64,000 bases of DNA from Alphaproteobacteria bacterium (GTDB lineage: Bacteria > Pseudomonadota > Alphaproteobacteria > Rhodospirillales > Rhodospirillaceae): NCBI GenBank assembly GCA_003246625.1, contig QJZR01000013.1, forward strand, positions 1 to 64,000, in the 5' to 3' direction. This document shows, one piece after another, positions 35,703 through 44,458 of this stretch. The notes beneath the pieces were generated by a model. It was given only the letters and a program-made list of their open reading frames with translations, was not told the DNA's origin and made no database searches. The stretch's first letter is position 1; the number at the start of each line of letters is the position of its first letter. A program made the position numbers and the translations under genes.

Positions 35703-36674
35703 CTAACCCTTGGACAACAGCAGTTCGCAGAAGCGGCGCATGTCGACGTTGCCGCCGCTGACGATCACCCCCACCCGTTTTCCCGCCAGTTCGGCGCGCA
35801 TCGCCCGCGCCGCGGCGAAGCTGAGGCAGCCGGTGGGTTCCACCACGATCTTCATGCGCGCGGCATAGAAGTTCATGGCGTCGATCAGTTCGGGGTCGGA
35901 AACCGTCAGGATGTCGGCGACCTCGCGGCGGATGATCGGGAAGGTGAACTGTCCCAGGTGTTGCGTCTGCGCGCCGTCGGCGATGGTCTTCGGGGTGTCG
36001 ATGTGGACGATCTGGCCGCTGCGGAAGGATTGCTGGCCGTCGTTGCCCGCCTCGGGCTCGACGCCGTAGACCTGGCATCCCGGCGACAGCGCCCGCGCCG
36101 ACAGGGCGGAGCCGGACAGCAGGCCGCCGCCGCCCAGGCAGACGAACAGGGCGTCCATCGGTCCCGCGTCCTCGAACAGTTCCTTCGCCGCGGTGCCCTG
36201 TCCGGCGATGACGTCGGGATGGTCGTAGGGCGGCACCAGGGTCAGGCCGTATTTTTGCGACAGGTCGCGGCCGATCGCCTCGCGGTCCTCGGTATAGCGG
36301 TCGTAGAGCACCACCTCGCCGCCGTAGCCCCGGGTCGCGTCGATTTTCACCTGTGGCGCGTCCTGCGGCATGATGATCGTCGCGGGAATGCCCAGCAGCC
36401 TGGCCGACAGCGCCACCGCCTGCGCGTGGTTGCCCGAGGAAAAGGCGACCACCCCGGCCTCGCGCTGGCGGGCGTCGAACTTCGACAGGGCGTTGAAGGC
36501 GCCGCGGAACTTGAAGGCGCCCATGCGTTGCAGGTTTTCGCACTTGAAGAAGACCTCGGCGCCGAATTCGGCGTCCACGGTGCGCGAGCGCATCACCGGC
36601 GTGCGGTGGGCGTGGCCCCGGATGCGGTCGGCGGCGGCGGCGACGTCGGCGTATTCGGGCGCGTGCAGGGGCAT
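35703..36674 (-). CDS. PLP-dependent threonine/serine dehydratase
   Basis: 323 residues, single catalytic domain without a regulatory ACT domain, so a catabolic (TdcB-like) dehydratase or serine racemase relative. PLP lysine in AFKFRGAFNAL, SSGNHAQAVAL, the glycine loop CLGGGGLLSG and the SGGNVD end motif are visible. It would deaminate L-threonine or L-serine to 2-oxo acids. With the SDR behind it on the minus strand it interrupts the mltG-yicC-gmk order. Confidence 0.9.
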   Translation of the reverse strand: MPLHAPEYADVAAAADRIRGHAHRTPVMRSRTVDAEFGAEVFFKCENLQRMGAFKFRGAFNALSKFDARQREAGVVAFSSGNHAQAVALSARLLGIPATIIMPQDAPQVKIDATRGYGGEVVLYDRYTEDREAIGRDLSQKYGLTLVPPYDHPDVIAGQGTAAKELFEDAGPMDALFVCLGGGGLLSGSALSARALSPGCQVYGVEPEAGNDGQQSFRSGQIVHIDTPKTIADGAQTQHLGQFTFPIIRREVADILTVSDPELIDAMNFYAARMKIVVEPTGCLSFAAARAMRAELAGKRVGVIVSGGNVDMRRFCELLLSKG

Positions 36675-36685
36675 GGGAAAACTCC

Positions 36686-37462
36686 TTAGTGGCGGGCGGG
36701 TTTGCGCGGCAGAAGGCGGGCCAGAGCGTTCAGCCAGGAATCGGGCAGGGCGCGCAGCAGCCAGCCGAGGACCGCCATCTGCCAGGGAAAGGTGATGCGT
36801 CCGCGGTTCCGCGCCAACCCCCGACGGACGATCCTTGCGGCGCGGTCCGCTTCCATCAGGAAGGGCATGGGAAAACCGTTGGCGCCGGTCATCGCGGTGC
36901 GCACGAAGCCGGGGCAGACGACGCACACCGAAACCCCGTCGGCGGCGGCCTCGGCGCGCAGGCCCTCGCCCCAGGCGCGGACCGCCGCCTTCGACGCGCA
37001 ATAGGCGGGCGCCCCCGCCATGCCCCGGAATCCGGCGACCGACGAGACGATGGCGACCTGGCCGCGCCGCCGCGCCCGCATCGCGGGCAGCAGCGGCAGC
37101 ACGGTGTTGAGAACCCCCGACAGGTTGACGCCGAAGATGGCGCGGGTCTGCGCCGCGTTCTCGCCGATGCCGCCGGTTCCCGCCGAAATCCCCGCGTTGG
37201 CGATCAGCAGGTCGACCGGCGTCGCCGCGTCGATCGCGGTCAGCGCCGCCTCCATCGCCGCCGCGTCGGTGACGTCGACGGCATGGGTCATCGTCACCGC
37301 GCCCGCCCGTTCGGCGTCTTCCGCCGCCGCCCGCAGGCGCGTTTCGTCGCGGCCGAACAGGTGCAGGGTGCGCCCCGGCGCGGCATAGGCGGCGGCAAGG
37401 GCGCGGCCGATGCCGCCGGAGGCGCCGGTGACGACGATGACGGAGGGGGTGGAAACTCCCAT
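36686..37462 (-). CDS. Short-chain dehydrogenase/reductase, possibly membrane-associated
   Basis: 258 residues from ATG 37462. TGASGGIGR near 12, IANAGIS, Ser in IVSSVAG, catalytic YCASK. The C-terminal ~35 residues are partly hydrophobic (WQMAVLGWLLRALPDSWL), which may place it at the membrane. Substrate unknown. It precedes the dehydratase by 11 bp on the same strand and is likely co-transcribed with it; it is divergent from yicC. Confidence 0.85.
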   Translation of the reverse strand: MGVSTPSVIVVTGASGGIGRALAAAYAAPGRTLHLFGRDETRLRAAAEDAERAGAVTMTHAVDVTDAAAMEAALTAIDAATPVDLLIANAGISAGTGGIGENAAQTRAIFGVNLSGVLNTVLPLLPAMRARRRGQVAIVSSVAGFRGMAGAPAYCASKAAVRAWGEGLRAEAAADGVSVCVVCPGFVRTAMTGANGFPMPFLMEADRAARIVRRGLARNRGRITFPWQMAVLGWLLRALPDSWLNALARLLPRKPARH

Positions 37463-37546
37463 TTCTCTCTCACGGATGACAGAACGCGGTTTCATGGTTA
37501 TAACCCTGAAACGGTTTTTCGACAGCCGGGATCGCGTGGGGGCTTC

Positions 37547-38452
37547 ATGACCGGACAACCGAACAGCATGACGGGCTTCGCCCGGACCGAGGGCCGCGAC
37601 GCGGCGCGCGGCGTCGCCTGGGTGTGGGACCTGCGCAGCGTCAACGGCAAGGGACTGGACGTGCGCTGCCGCCTGCCGGGCGGCCTGGAGACCCTGGAAA
37701 AGCCGGTGCGCGACCGTCTGGCCGCGGCGTTTTCGCGTGGCTCGGTCAACGTTTCCCTCAGCCTGTCCCGCGATGCCGGGGAAACCGGCCTGCGCGTCAA
37801 CCGGGCCTGGCTGGAATCCCTGATCGCCGCCTCGGCCGAGATTTGCGCCGCCCATCCCGGCGCGGTGCGCGCGCCGTCCTTCGACGGCCTGTTGCAGGTC
37901 AAGGGGGTGGTGGAAAGCGCCGACCTGTCCGCCGAGACCGCCGCCGGGGATGCGGAACTGAACGCGCTGCTGCTGGCCGATTTCGACCGCGCCGTCGCCG
38001 CCCTGGCGCAGTCCCGCGCCGAGGAAGGGGGCCGCATCGCCGCGGTGATCGCGGGGCAGGTGGACGAGATCGAAATTCTGGTCGGCCGCGCCCAGACCGC
38101 CGCCGCCGCGCGGCCCGAGGCGCAGAAGGCGAAGCTGCGCCGTCTGATCGCCGAGCTTCTGGAAACCGCCGAAATGCCGGAGGACCGCCTGGCCCAGGAA
38201 ATGGCCTTGATCGTCACCCGCTACGACGTGCGCGAGGAACTGGACCGCCTGGTCAGCCATATCGTCGCGGCGCGCGCGTTGCTGGCGCAGGGCACCGGCA
38301 TCGGCCGCAAGTTCGACTTCCTGTGTCAGGAGTTCAACCGCGAGGCCAACACCTTGTGCTCGAAGTCCTCGGACGCCGAGTTGACGGCGGTCGGCCTGGA
38401 ACTGAAGACGGTGATCGACCGTTTGCGCGAGCAGATCCAGAACATCGAATAG
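37547..38452 (+). CDS. yicC: YicC family endoribonuclease-like protein
   Basis: 301 residues. The N-terminal MTGFAR motif is present (here NSMTGFARTEG), with RSVNGKGLDVRCRLP next; the C-terminal DUF1732 part has EFNREANTLCSKS and ELKTVIDRLREQIQNIE, the family hallmark. YicC proteins are RNases linked to stationary-phase mRNA and sRNA turnover. It pairs with gmk 17 bp downstream. The upstream open frame antisense to the SDR is not coding. Confidence 0.93.
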   Translation: MTGQPNSMTGFARTEGRDAARGVAWVWDLRSVNGKGLDVRCRLPGGLETLEKPVRDRLAAAFSRGSVNVSLSLSRDAGETGLRVNRAWLESLIAASAEICAAHPGAVRAPSFDGLLQVKGVVESADLSAETAAGDAELNALLLADFDRAVAALAQSRAEEGGRIAAVIAGQVDEIEILVGRAQTAAAARPEAQKAKLRRLIAELLETAEMPEDRLAQEMALIVTRYDVREELDRLVSHIVAARALLAQGTGIGRKFDFLCQEFNREANTLCSKSSDAELTAVGLELKTVIDRLREQIQNIE

Positions 38453-38469
38453 AAGAGGTGCAGAAGAAG

Positions 38470-39138
38470 ATGCCCATGTCCTCGTCCGACCCGCATTTTC
38501 CGGCGGTTTCCCTGGTCAGCCGCCGTGGCCTGCTGCTGGTGCTGTCCTCGCCGTCGGGGGCGGGCAAGACGACGATCGCGCGCAACCTTTTGACCGTCGA
38601 TCCCCTGATTTCGTCTTCGATCTCGGTGACCACGCGCGGCCGCCGCCCGGGGGAGGAAGAGGGCCGCGACTACCACTTCATCGACAAGCCGCGCTTCGAC
38701 GAAATGGTGGAGCAGGGCGAACTGCTGGAACACGCGCAGGTGTTCGGCAACTTCTACGGCACGCCGAAGAAGCCGGTGGAGGACTGGCTGGCGATGGGCC
38801 ACGACGTGTTGTTCGACATCGATTGGCAGGGCACCCAGCAGTTGGAGGAGAAAATGTCCGCCGATCTGGTGCGCATTTTCGTGCTGCCGCCCTCGATGTC
38901 GGAACTGGAACGCCGCCTGCGCGGCCGCGCCCAGGACAGCGAGGACGTGGTGCAGGGCCGCATGGCCAAGGCCGCCGACGAGATGAGTCACTGGATCGAG
39001 TACGACTACATCATCATCAACCGCGATGCCGAGGCCAGCACCCGTCAGGCGCTGACCATCCTTAATGCCGAACGGCAGAAACGGGCGCGCCTGACCGGCA
39101 TGTCGGATTTCATCACCGCCCTACGCGCGCAGCGCTAG
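38470..39138 (+). CDS. gmk: Guanylate kinase
   Basis: 222 residues (ATG 38470; a second ATG at 38476 is possible). P-loop SSPSGAGKTT near 26, TTRGRRPGEEEGRDYHF, and DIDWQGTQQL match guanylate kinase. It converts GMP to GDP with ATP. It follows yicC as in many bacteria and is followed by an intrinsic terminator. Confidence 0.96.
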   Translation: MPMSSSDPHFPAVSLVSRRGLLLVLSSPSGAGKTTIARNLLTVDPLISSSISVTTRGRRPGEEEGRDYHFIDKPRFDEMVEQGELLEHAQVFGNFYGTPKKPVEDWLAMGHDVLFDIDWQGTQQLEEKMSADLVRIFVLPPSMSELERRLRGRAQDSEDVVQGRMAKAADEMSHWIEYDYIIINRDAEASTRQALTILNAERQKRARLTGMSDFITALRAQR

Positions 39139-39156
39139 CCGGGGAAACCAACCGGA

Positions 39157-39181
39157 CCGGGGGCGACGCCCCCGGTTTTTT
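39157..39181 (+). terminator. Terminator of yicC-gmk
   Basis: CCGGGGGCG-A-CGCCCCCGG hairpin followed by TTTTTT, 18 bp after the gmk stop. The preceding GGGGAAACCAACCGG resembles the outer end of the repeat elements but has no further element sequence. Confidence 0.9.
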
Positions 39182-39201
39182 ATTTGCGGAAGAGAATGCC
39201 G

Positions 39202-39537
39202 ATGACCATCGCTTACGACGACTTCGCCAAGGTGGACGTGCGGGTGGGACGGGTGCTGCGCGCCGAGGTCAACCAGGGGGCGCGCAAGCCGGCCCTGAAG
39301 CTGTGGATCGATTTCGGCCCGGAGGTGGGGGAGAAAAGCACCTCGGCGCAGCTGTGCCGCCATTACGCGCCGGAGGATCTGCCGGGACGTTTGGTGATGG
39401 GGGTGGTCAACTTTCCGCCGAAGCGCATCGCCGGATTTTCCAGCGAGTGTCTGGTCCTGGGGGTGCCGGACGCGGATGGCGAGGTGGTGCTGCTGACCCC
39501 CGACCGGCAGGTCCCGGTCGGGGGACGGATGTTCTGA
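39202..39537 (+). CDS. csaA: CsaA-type tRNA-binding/chaperone protein
   Basis: 111 residues from ATG 39202, best spaced to GGAAGAG at 39188-39194; ATG 39196 is an alternative. DFAKVDVRVGRVL, KPALKLWIDFG, SSAQ-like STSAQLC, and SECLVLGVPD..VVLLTPD match CsaA, an EMAP/OB-fold protein that binds tRNA and has been linked to Sec export in Bacillus. It lies between gmk and the convergent ABC operon. Confidence 0.9.
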   Translation: MTIAYDDFAKVDVRVGRVLRAEVNQGARKPALKLWIDFGPEVGEKSTSAQLCRHYAPEDLPGRLVMGVVNFPPKRIAGFSSECLVLGVPDADGEVVLLTPDRQVPVGGRMF

Positions 39538-40695
39538 TCAGCGGGCGGCAAGCCCGTCCATCGCCGCCGCCAGTTTCGCCAGGTCGGCGCTGGTTTCGCG
39601 GGGCAGCACCGGCAGGCCGCGTTCCCGCGCCGCGGCAAGAATGCGGCGGTTGATTTCCGCCGCCGCGCCGGTCTGCGGGCCGCCGTCGACGACGAAGGCG
39701 CAACCGTCCAGGGCGGCGGTGGCCTGCGGCAGCAGGTCCTCGGCGGCATCGCCGTTGTGGCGGACGAAGGCGGTCGCCCCCAGCGCCTCGGCGACGAAGG
39801 AATCGAGGTCGCCCTCGGCCAGGATGCCGGTGCTGATCGTCATGCCGCGCTTCGCCAGCAGGCGGAAGATCTCGGCGCCGTGCCCCAGCCCGGCGGTGAC
39901 GAAGGCCCGTCCGGCGCGGCCGTCGCCGCGCAGTTCGATGCTGCCCAGGTGGCGGCTGAAGTCGGCCTCGGCGAAGTCGTAGAGGTCGGCCACCGCCCGG
40001 GAGGTCAGCACCCGTTCCGGCAGGCCGTAATCGACGACGCGGCCGCTTTTCACCAGCAGCGCCCGGTCCGACACCTTGGCGGCGACGTCAACGTCGTGCA
40101 ACGAGGCGATCACGGTGAGGCCGCGGGTGCGGCAGAGGTCGCGCAGGATGCTCATCACCTCGACCCGGTGCTTGAGGTCGAGGTGGGCGGTGGGCTCGTC
40201 CAGCAGCAGCAGCTTGGGGTCCTGCGCCAGGGCGCGGGCCAGCACCGCCTTTTGCCGTTCGCCGTCGCTCAGGGTTTCGACCAGGCGCGGCGCCAGGTCG
40301 GAGGCCGCCACCGCGGCCAGCGCCTCGTCCACCGCCGCTTCGTCGCGCGGCGTCAGCCTGCCCATGAAGCCGGTGTGCGGATAGCGCCCCAGGGCGACGT
40401 ATTCGAACACCGAAAGCAGCGGCGGCCGCGACTTGTCGGTCAGCACCACCGCCATCCGCCGCGCCAGTTCCAGGGCAGGCAGTTCCTGCAAATCGCGGCC
40501 GAGAATCTCGACGCGACCGGACAACGGCTTCAGATGGCGCGACAGGGTGCGCAACAAGGTGGTCTTGCCGACGCCGTTGGGGCCGAGGAGGGCGATGAAG
40601 CAGCCTGCCTCGAAGGCGACGTTGACGTCGGAAAGGACCTTGCGCTTGTAGCCGACGCAGAGGTCCGTGCAGGAGAGCACGATTTCGCCGTTCAT
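39538..40695 (-). CDS. FecE/BtuD-type ABC ATPase with ~130-residue C-terminal extension
   Basis: 385 residues against about 250-260 for the usual FecE/BtuD. Walker A GPNGVGKT (38-45), a variant signature LSDGERQK, Walker B LLLLDEPTAHLD and the H-loop ASLHDVD are intact, so it should hydrolyse ATP. From about residue 253 an extra alpha/beta domain follows: FVTAGLGHGAEIFRLLAKRG, ISTGILAEGDLDS, CAFVVDGGPQTG. From memory, a similar extension occurs on archaeal cobalamin BtuD proteins, which favours corrinoid or heme import. The start overlaps the permease stop. Confidence 0.88.
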   Translation of the reverse strand: MNGEIVLSCTDLCVGYKRKVLSDVNVAFEAGCFIALLGPNGVGKTTLLRTLSRHLKPLSGRVEILGRDLQELPALELARRMAVVLTDKSRPPLLSVFEYVALGRYPHTGFMGRLTPRDEAAVDEALAAVAASDLAPRLVETLSDGERQKAVLARALAQDPKLLLLDEPTAHLDLKHRVEVMSILRDLCRTRGLTVIASLHDVDVAAKVSDRALLVKSGRVVDYGLPERVLTSRAVADLYDFAEADFSRHLGSIELRGDGRAGRAFVTAGLGHGAEIFRLLAKRGMTISTGILAEGDLDSFVAEALGATAFVRHNGDAAEDLLPQATAALDGCAFVVDGGPQTGAAAEINRRILAAARERGLPVLPRETSADLAKLAAAMDGLAAR

Positions 40696-41744
40696 GGCTT
40701 CATTCCCCGCTTGAGCAGAAGGATCAGGACGATCGGCGCGCCGAAGAAGGCGGTGATCGACGACAGGGGCAGTTCCACCGGCGAAAGCCAGGTGCGCGCG
40801 ATCAGATCGCACAGGCTGGCCACCAGGGCGCCCATCAGGCAGGCGCCGGGGATGAGAACGCGGTTGTCCGAGGTTCCCAGGCTCAGGCGCGCCATGTGCG
40901 GCACCGCCAGGCCGACGAACGCCACCGGACCCGCCATCGCGGTAACCAAGCCAGCCAGCGAGGAGGAGAGGAACAGGATCAGCATGCGGAAGGCGCGGAT
41001 GTTCACCCCCATCGAGGCGGCGTATTCCTCGCCCAGCAGGAAGGCGTTCAAGGGTTTGCTGAGCAGGTAGATGCAGGCCATCAACAGGCCGCCCAGGCCC
41101 AGCATCACCTGGATTTCGGGCCAACTGAACCCGGCGAAGCTGCCCTGCGTCCACAGGACGAAGCCCTTGATCCGTTCCTTTTCCGCCAGGGCGGTGAGGA
41201 TGGCGGTGACCGCGCTGCACAGGTAGCCCATCATCAGGCCGACGATCAGCAGGGTGACGCCGCTTTTCACCCGGCTGGCGATGGTCACCACCAGCAGGGT
41301 GACGCCGTAGGCGCCGATGCAGGCGGCCAGGGTGTTGAGGTAGGGGCTGACCGCGGCGAAGCCGAGGCCGAGGCCGGTGAGCATGACGAGAGAGGTCATC
41401 ACCGTCGCGCCCGAGGAAATCCCCAGGATGAAGGGGCCGACGATGGGGTTGCGGAAGTACACCTGCAACAGCAGACCCGAGGTGGCGAGGAAGGCGCCGC
41501 CCAGCACCGCGGCGATGGCGCGCGGCAGGCGGATCTTCCAGACGATGAAGGACAGGTTGTCGCTGCCCGCGGGGTTGCACAGGGCGTCCCAGACCTGCGC
41601 GGTGGAATACGAAATCGAGCCGATGCGGATGTTCAGGCACATCAGGAACAGCACCAGCGCCGCCATCGCGCCGAAGGCCAGCAGGCGCGGCGCGACGGCG
41701 GGGCGGCAGGAAGGGATGGCGGCAAGGGTCGTCTCGGAACTCAT
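40692..41744 (-). CDS. FecCD/BtuC-type ABC permease
   Basis: 350 residues with nine or ten hydrophobic segments. It shows the FecCD hallmarks PRAIAAVLGGAFLATSGLLLQ, GISSGATV, and late GPVAFVGLAVPHMARLSLG. It would form the membrane channel for an iron-siderophore, heme or corrinoid importer. Both ends overlap neighbours by four bases (binding protein upstream, ATPase downstream), so a 1:1:1 transporter is made from one mRNA. Confidence 0.92.
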   Translation of the reverse strand: MSSETTLAAIPSCRPAVAPRLLAFGAMAALVLFLMCLNIRIGSISYSTAQVWDALCNPAGSDNLSFIVWKIRLPRAIAAVLGGAFLATSGLLLQVYFRNPIVGPFILGISSGATVMTSLVMLTGLGLGFAAVSPYLNTLAACIGAYGVTLLVVTIASRVKSGVTLLIVGLMMGYLCSAVTAILTALAEKERIKGFVLWTQGSFAGFSWPEIQVMLGLGGLLMACIYLLSKPLNAFLLGEEYAASMGVNIRAFRMLILFLSSSLAGLVTAMAGPVAFVGLAVPHMARLSLGTSDNRVLIPGACLMGALVASLCDLIARTWLSPVELPLSSITAFFGAPIVLILLLKRGMKP

Positions 41745-42886
41745 GGTTGGGCTTCCTTGGCGGGGACCGGGGCGGTTTGCGGCAGCTCAAGGAAGTACTT
41801 GAGCCGGTAATCGGGATAGGCGCCGGGGTGAAGAATCGCCGAAATCTCGGTGAGGATCTCGTCCAGGCGGTCGGAGGACTGGGTGTAGTGCGGCAGGGGG
41901 GCGTAGGTCTTGCCCTCCGGGCCGAGGGGGCGGATGCCCGCGATCAGGGGGTTGGTGCGCGCCAGCGAGGCCTTGGAGGTCGCCCCCAGACGCGGTGTGC
42001 GGTAGGTGAAATAGATGTCGGCGTCCTTGCCGCTGTAGATGAAGCGTTCGGTGGAAATCTCGACGCAGGAACGGCCATAGACGTCCTTGAACTGATAGTC
42101 GCTCTGCGCCAGGCCGATCAGTTCGGAGACCCAGGCGTTGCCCGGTTCGACCAGGACGCGCTTTTCGAAGACGTCGCCCCACATCGCCTTGGGCTTGGGC
42201 TGGTCCTTGGTCTTTTCCCGGATCTTTCGCAGGGCGAGGTCGACCTTGCGGTAATAGGCCTGCGCCTCCGCCTCCTTGCCGAAAAAGGTGGCGAGGAACT
42301 CGACCAGGCGGATGCGGGTGTTCAGGCAGTTGGCGATCGGAGTCGTCGTTACCACCACCGGAATGCCCAGGCTTTCCATCATCGGCGCGATCGAGGGGTC
42401 CCAGGTCAGCACCAGGTCGGGGTGCTGCACCTTGATCCGTTCGTAATCGAGGCGGCTGGCGTCGCCGACATAGGCGATGCGTCCCTCGGCGAAACCCTGG
42501 CGGACCTCGGGGATCACCCACTTGTCCTCGGGGTCGGTGACCGCGACCAGGGAGTCGATCACCCCCATCGACCGCATCAGGCCGATCTCGAAGGCGCCGA
42601 AGGCGAGAACCCGCTTCACCGGGATATTCACCACCATGGCGGGGGGGAAGCCATCGGGCGCCTTGCCGCCCGGCGGCACCAGGGCCAGGGTGCGCCCGGC
42701 GCCGTCGCGGACCTCGATGTAGGTGGCCTTGCGGGCGACGGCGAAGCCGTCGATGTTGAGGAAGGCGGGGGTGGCGGCATCCGCGGCCGGCGTCTTGCCG
42801 CCCTCGTCCTTGCAGGCGGACACCGCCAACAGGGGCAGCAACGCGGCGGCGGCGAGAAGGCGGCGGGCGGAACGGGGGTGGCGCAT
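41741..42886 (-). CDS. ABC transporter substrate-binding lipoprotein (FecB/BtuF-like)
   Basis: 381 residues. Signal AAAALLPLLAVSAC has a lipobox with Cys25. The mature protein follows the class III (BtuF/FhuD) pattern: VKRVLAFGAFEIGLMRSMGVIDSLVAVTDPE, then HPDLVLTWDPSIAPMMESLGIPVV, long linking helix, and a second lobe with WVSELIGLAQSDYQFKDV. It would deliver a metal chelate (siderophore, heme or corrinoid) to the FecCD permease. It lies 7 bp after the ResB-like gene in the same operon. Confidence 0.9.
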   Translation of the reverse strand: MRHPRSARRLLAAAALLPLLAVSACKDEGGKTPAADAATPAFLNIDGFAVARKATYIEVRDGAGRTLALVPPGGKAPDGFPPAMVVNIPVKRVLAFGAFEIGLMRSMGVIDSLVAVTDPEDKWVIPEVRQGFAEGRIAYVGDASRLDYERIKVQHPDLVLTWDPSIAPMMESLGIPVVVTTTPIANCLNTRIRLVEFLATFFGKEAEAQAYYRKVDLALRKIREKTKDQPKPKAMWGDVFEKRVLVEPGNAWVSELIGLAQSDYQFKDVYGRSCVEISTERFIYSGKDADIYFTYRTPRLGATSKASLARTNPLIAGIRPLGPEGKTYAPLPHYTQSSDRLDEILTEISAILHPGAYPDYRLKYFLELPQTAPVPAKEAQP

Positions 42887-42893
42887 GATCGGG

Positions 42894-43682
42894 TTACCTT
42901 TTGATGGCGCGGTCGAAGACGTAGAGGCCCAGCCCGGCGACGAACAGCAGCACGCCGGTCAGGTACACCGCCGACGAGGGGTCGCGGCGGATGGTCAGGC
43001 GGATATTGGGGGCGGACATGCCGCGCTTCTGCCGACGGGGGGAATAATCGTTCATGTACAGGCCGTAGGAACCGACCCGGATCGGCTGGTTGAAGTTCAG
43101 GGTTTCTTCCCGCCGTTCGTCGCCGTGGGAAACGATCAGACGCGCGTTGGGTTTCATCACGAAGGTGTCGAACTCGGCCAGGCGGTCGCCCCGGTAGTAC
43201 TCGGGGGCGAAGCCGACGAAGGCGACCTCCGCGCCGTCCGGCAGGGTCATGCTTTCGCCGACGCGGATGCCCCGTCCCGGCAGGCTTTCGGAAAAGACGT
43301 AGCTGCACAGGTATCCGGCCAGGATCACCAGCACCGCGTAATGCATGACGTGTGGCGCCAGCTTGAGCAACCAGCCGGGGCGGCGGTGGTTGGCGGCGAA
43401 GGTCTGGATCAGGCGCTCGGTGGTGCAGGCGAAGGTGTTGACGAACAATACCCCGAGCAGGGCGATCAGGATGAAGAACCAGGCGGTGACACCGAGGTTG
43501 TACAGGCCATAGGTGAACAGCCAGGGGAAGATGCCGGTGTCGCTCATCGGCACGAAGATGTTGAGGCCGCGTTGCAGCGACAGATAGCCGAGGCCGAGGT
43601 CGGCGGCGAGAGCCAGGCACAACGCCACCGTCAGGTGGATGCTGCCGAGGGCGAGCCAGGCGCGGCGGAGGATGGCGGTCAT
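42894..43682 (-). CDS. Compact ResB/Ccs1-like cytochrome c biogenesis protein
   Basis: 262 residues from ATG 43682, about half the length of a classical ResB. Four hydrophobic segments are seen (about 13-30, 66-86, 112-133, 238-256) with a periplasmic domain of about 100 residues between the third and fourth (RVGESMTLPDGAEVAFVGF, NFNQPIRVGSYGLYMNDYSP). His111 and His114 in HVMHYAVLV could bind heme. ResB and CcsA move heme and attach it to apocytochromes. It lies 5 bp after the CcsA-like gene. Confidence 0.8.
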   Translation of the reverse strand: MTAILRRAWLALGSIHLTVALCLALAADLGLGYLSLQRGLNIFVPMSDTGIFPWLFTYGLYNLGVTAWFFILIALLGVLFVNTFACTTERLIQTFAANHRRPGWLLKLAPHVMHYAVLVILAGYLCSYVFSESLPGRGIRVGESMTLPDGAEVAFVGFAPEYYRGDRLAEFDTFVMKPNARLIVSHGDERREETLNFNQPIRVGSYGLYMNDYSPRRQKRGMSAPNIRLTIRRDPSSAVYLTGVLLFVAGLGLYVFDRAIKR

Positions 43683-43687
43683 CGCGG

Positions 43688-44458
43688 TCACCAGGCGAAG
43701 GGGGGGTGGAAGGGGCCGAGGTCGGGGCCGCAGCCGAGGACCAGAACCGCCGCCGCGCCGGTCAGCATGGCGGCGGCGCGCGCCCGCACCGTCCAGGCGC
43801 GGGTCAGGTGCAGGTGCATCAGGCCGACGAAGAAGAACCACACCCCCATCGAGGCGATGATCGCCGGGTCCTCCCACACCACCGGGATGCCCCAGCCGCG
43901 ATAGGACCACATCTCGCCCGAGAGCAGGGAAAGGGTCCAGAAGGCGAAGCCCAGGACCAGGGCGTGCAGCAGGCCGCGGTGCGGCGCGGCGGTTTCGGGA
44001 TTGCGCAGAATGGCGGCGGCCCAGGCGGCGGCGATCAGCAGGCAGGCCTTGCCCAGCACCGCGAAGGCCAGCATCAGCTGCGCGAAGATCGAGGTGGTCT
44101 TGAGGAAGGGCAGATAGAAATCCCTGGGGAAGAGGATCGACAGCGCGCCGACGACGACGGCGAAGGCCAGCACGCATCGCCGCATGGCGCGGCCTTCCGG
44201 CGCGTCGTCGGCGACGCCCTCGCGCCGCAGGGCGGCGAGGCCCAGGCCGACCAGGACCGGCGGCACCGCGACGCTGCCCATGAACATCGGCGTCATCGGC
44301 AGGGCAAGCCAATAGCGGCGGCCGATATAGGCCAGCCCGGCGGCGACCCCGGCCAGGGCCAGGGCGCGCGCGGCGCGGGACAGGCCGCCCAGGTCGGCGG
44401 CCAGTGCCGTGGCCAACAGGATCACGGCGCAGGCGATGAGGATGCGGGCTTCCACCAT
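43688..44458 (-). CDS. CcsA/CcmF-superfamily cytochrome c assembly protein
   Basis: 256 residues with about eight membrane segments. The region GEMWSYRGWGIPVVWEDPAII is in the position of the heme-binding WWD domain of CcsA but diverges from WGxYWxWDPKE, keeping Trp-rich character and an Asp. Conserved His candidates are in HRGLLHALVLGF and LMHLHLTR. Together with the ResB-like gene it would form a system II-type heme handling unit. First gene of the five-gene operon. Confidence 0.78.
   Translation of the reverse strand: MVEARILIACAVILLATALAADLGGLSRAARALALAGVAAGLAYIGRRYWLALPMTPMFMGSVAVPPVLVGLGLAALRREGVADDAPEGRAMRRCVLAFAVVVGALSILFPRDFYLPFLKTTSIFAQLMLAFAVLGKACLLIAAAWAAAILRNPETAAPHRGLLHALVLGFAFWTLSLLSGEMWSYRGWGIPVVWEDPAIIASMGVWFFFVGLMHLHLTRAWTVRARAAAMLTGAAAVLVLGCGPDLGPFHPPFAW

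Noticed and set aside
36689-37546. N-terminal extension of YicC through the region opposite the SDR
   Set aside because: YicC proteins start at the MTGFAR region, and the upstream part is antisense to a well-supported SDR.
39141-39181. A sixth copy of the repeat family after gmk
   Set aside because: Only the outer GGGGAAACCAACCGG resembles it; the rest is an ordinary terminator hairpin with a T-run.
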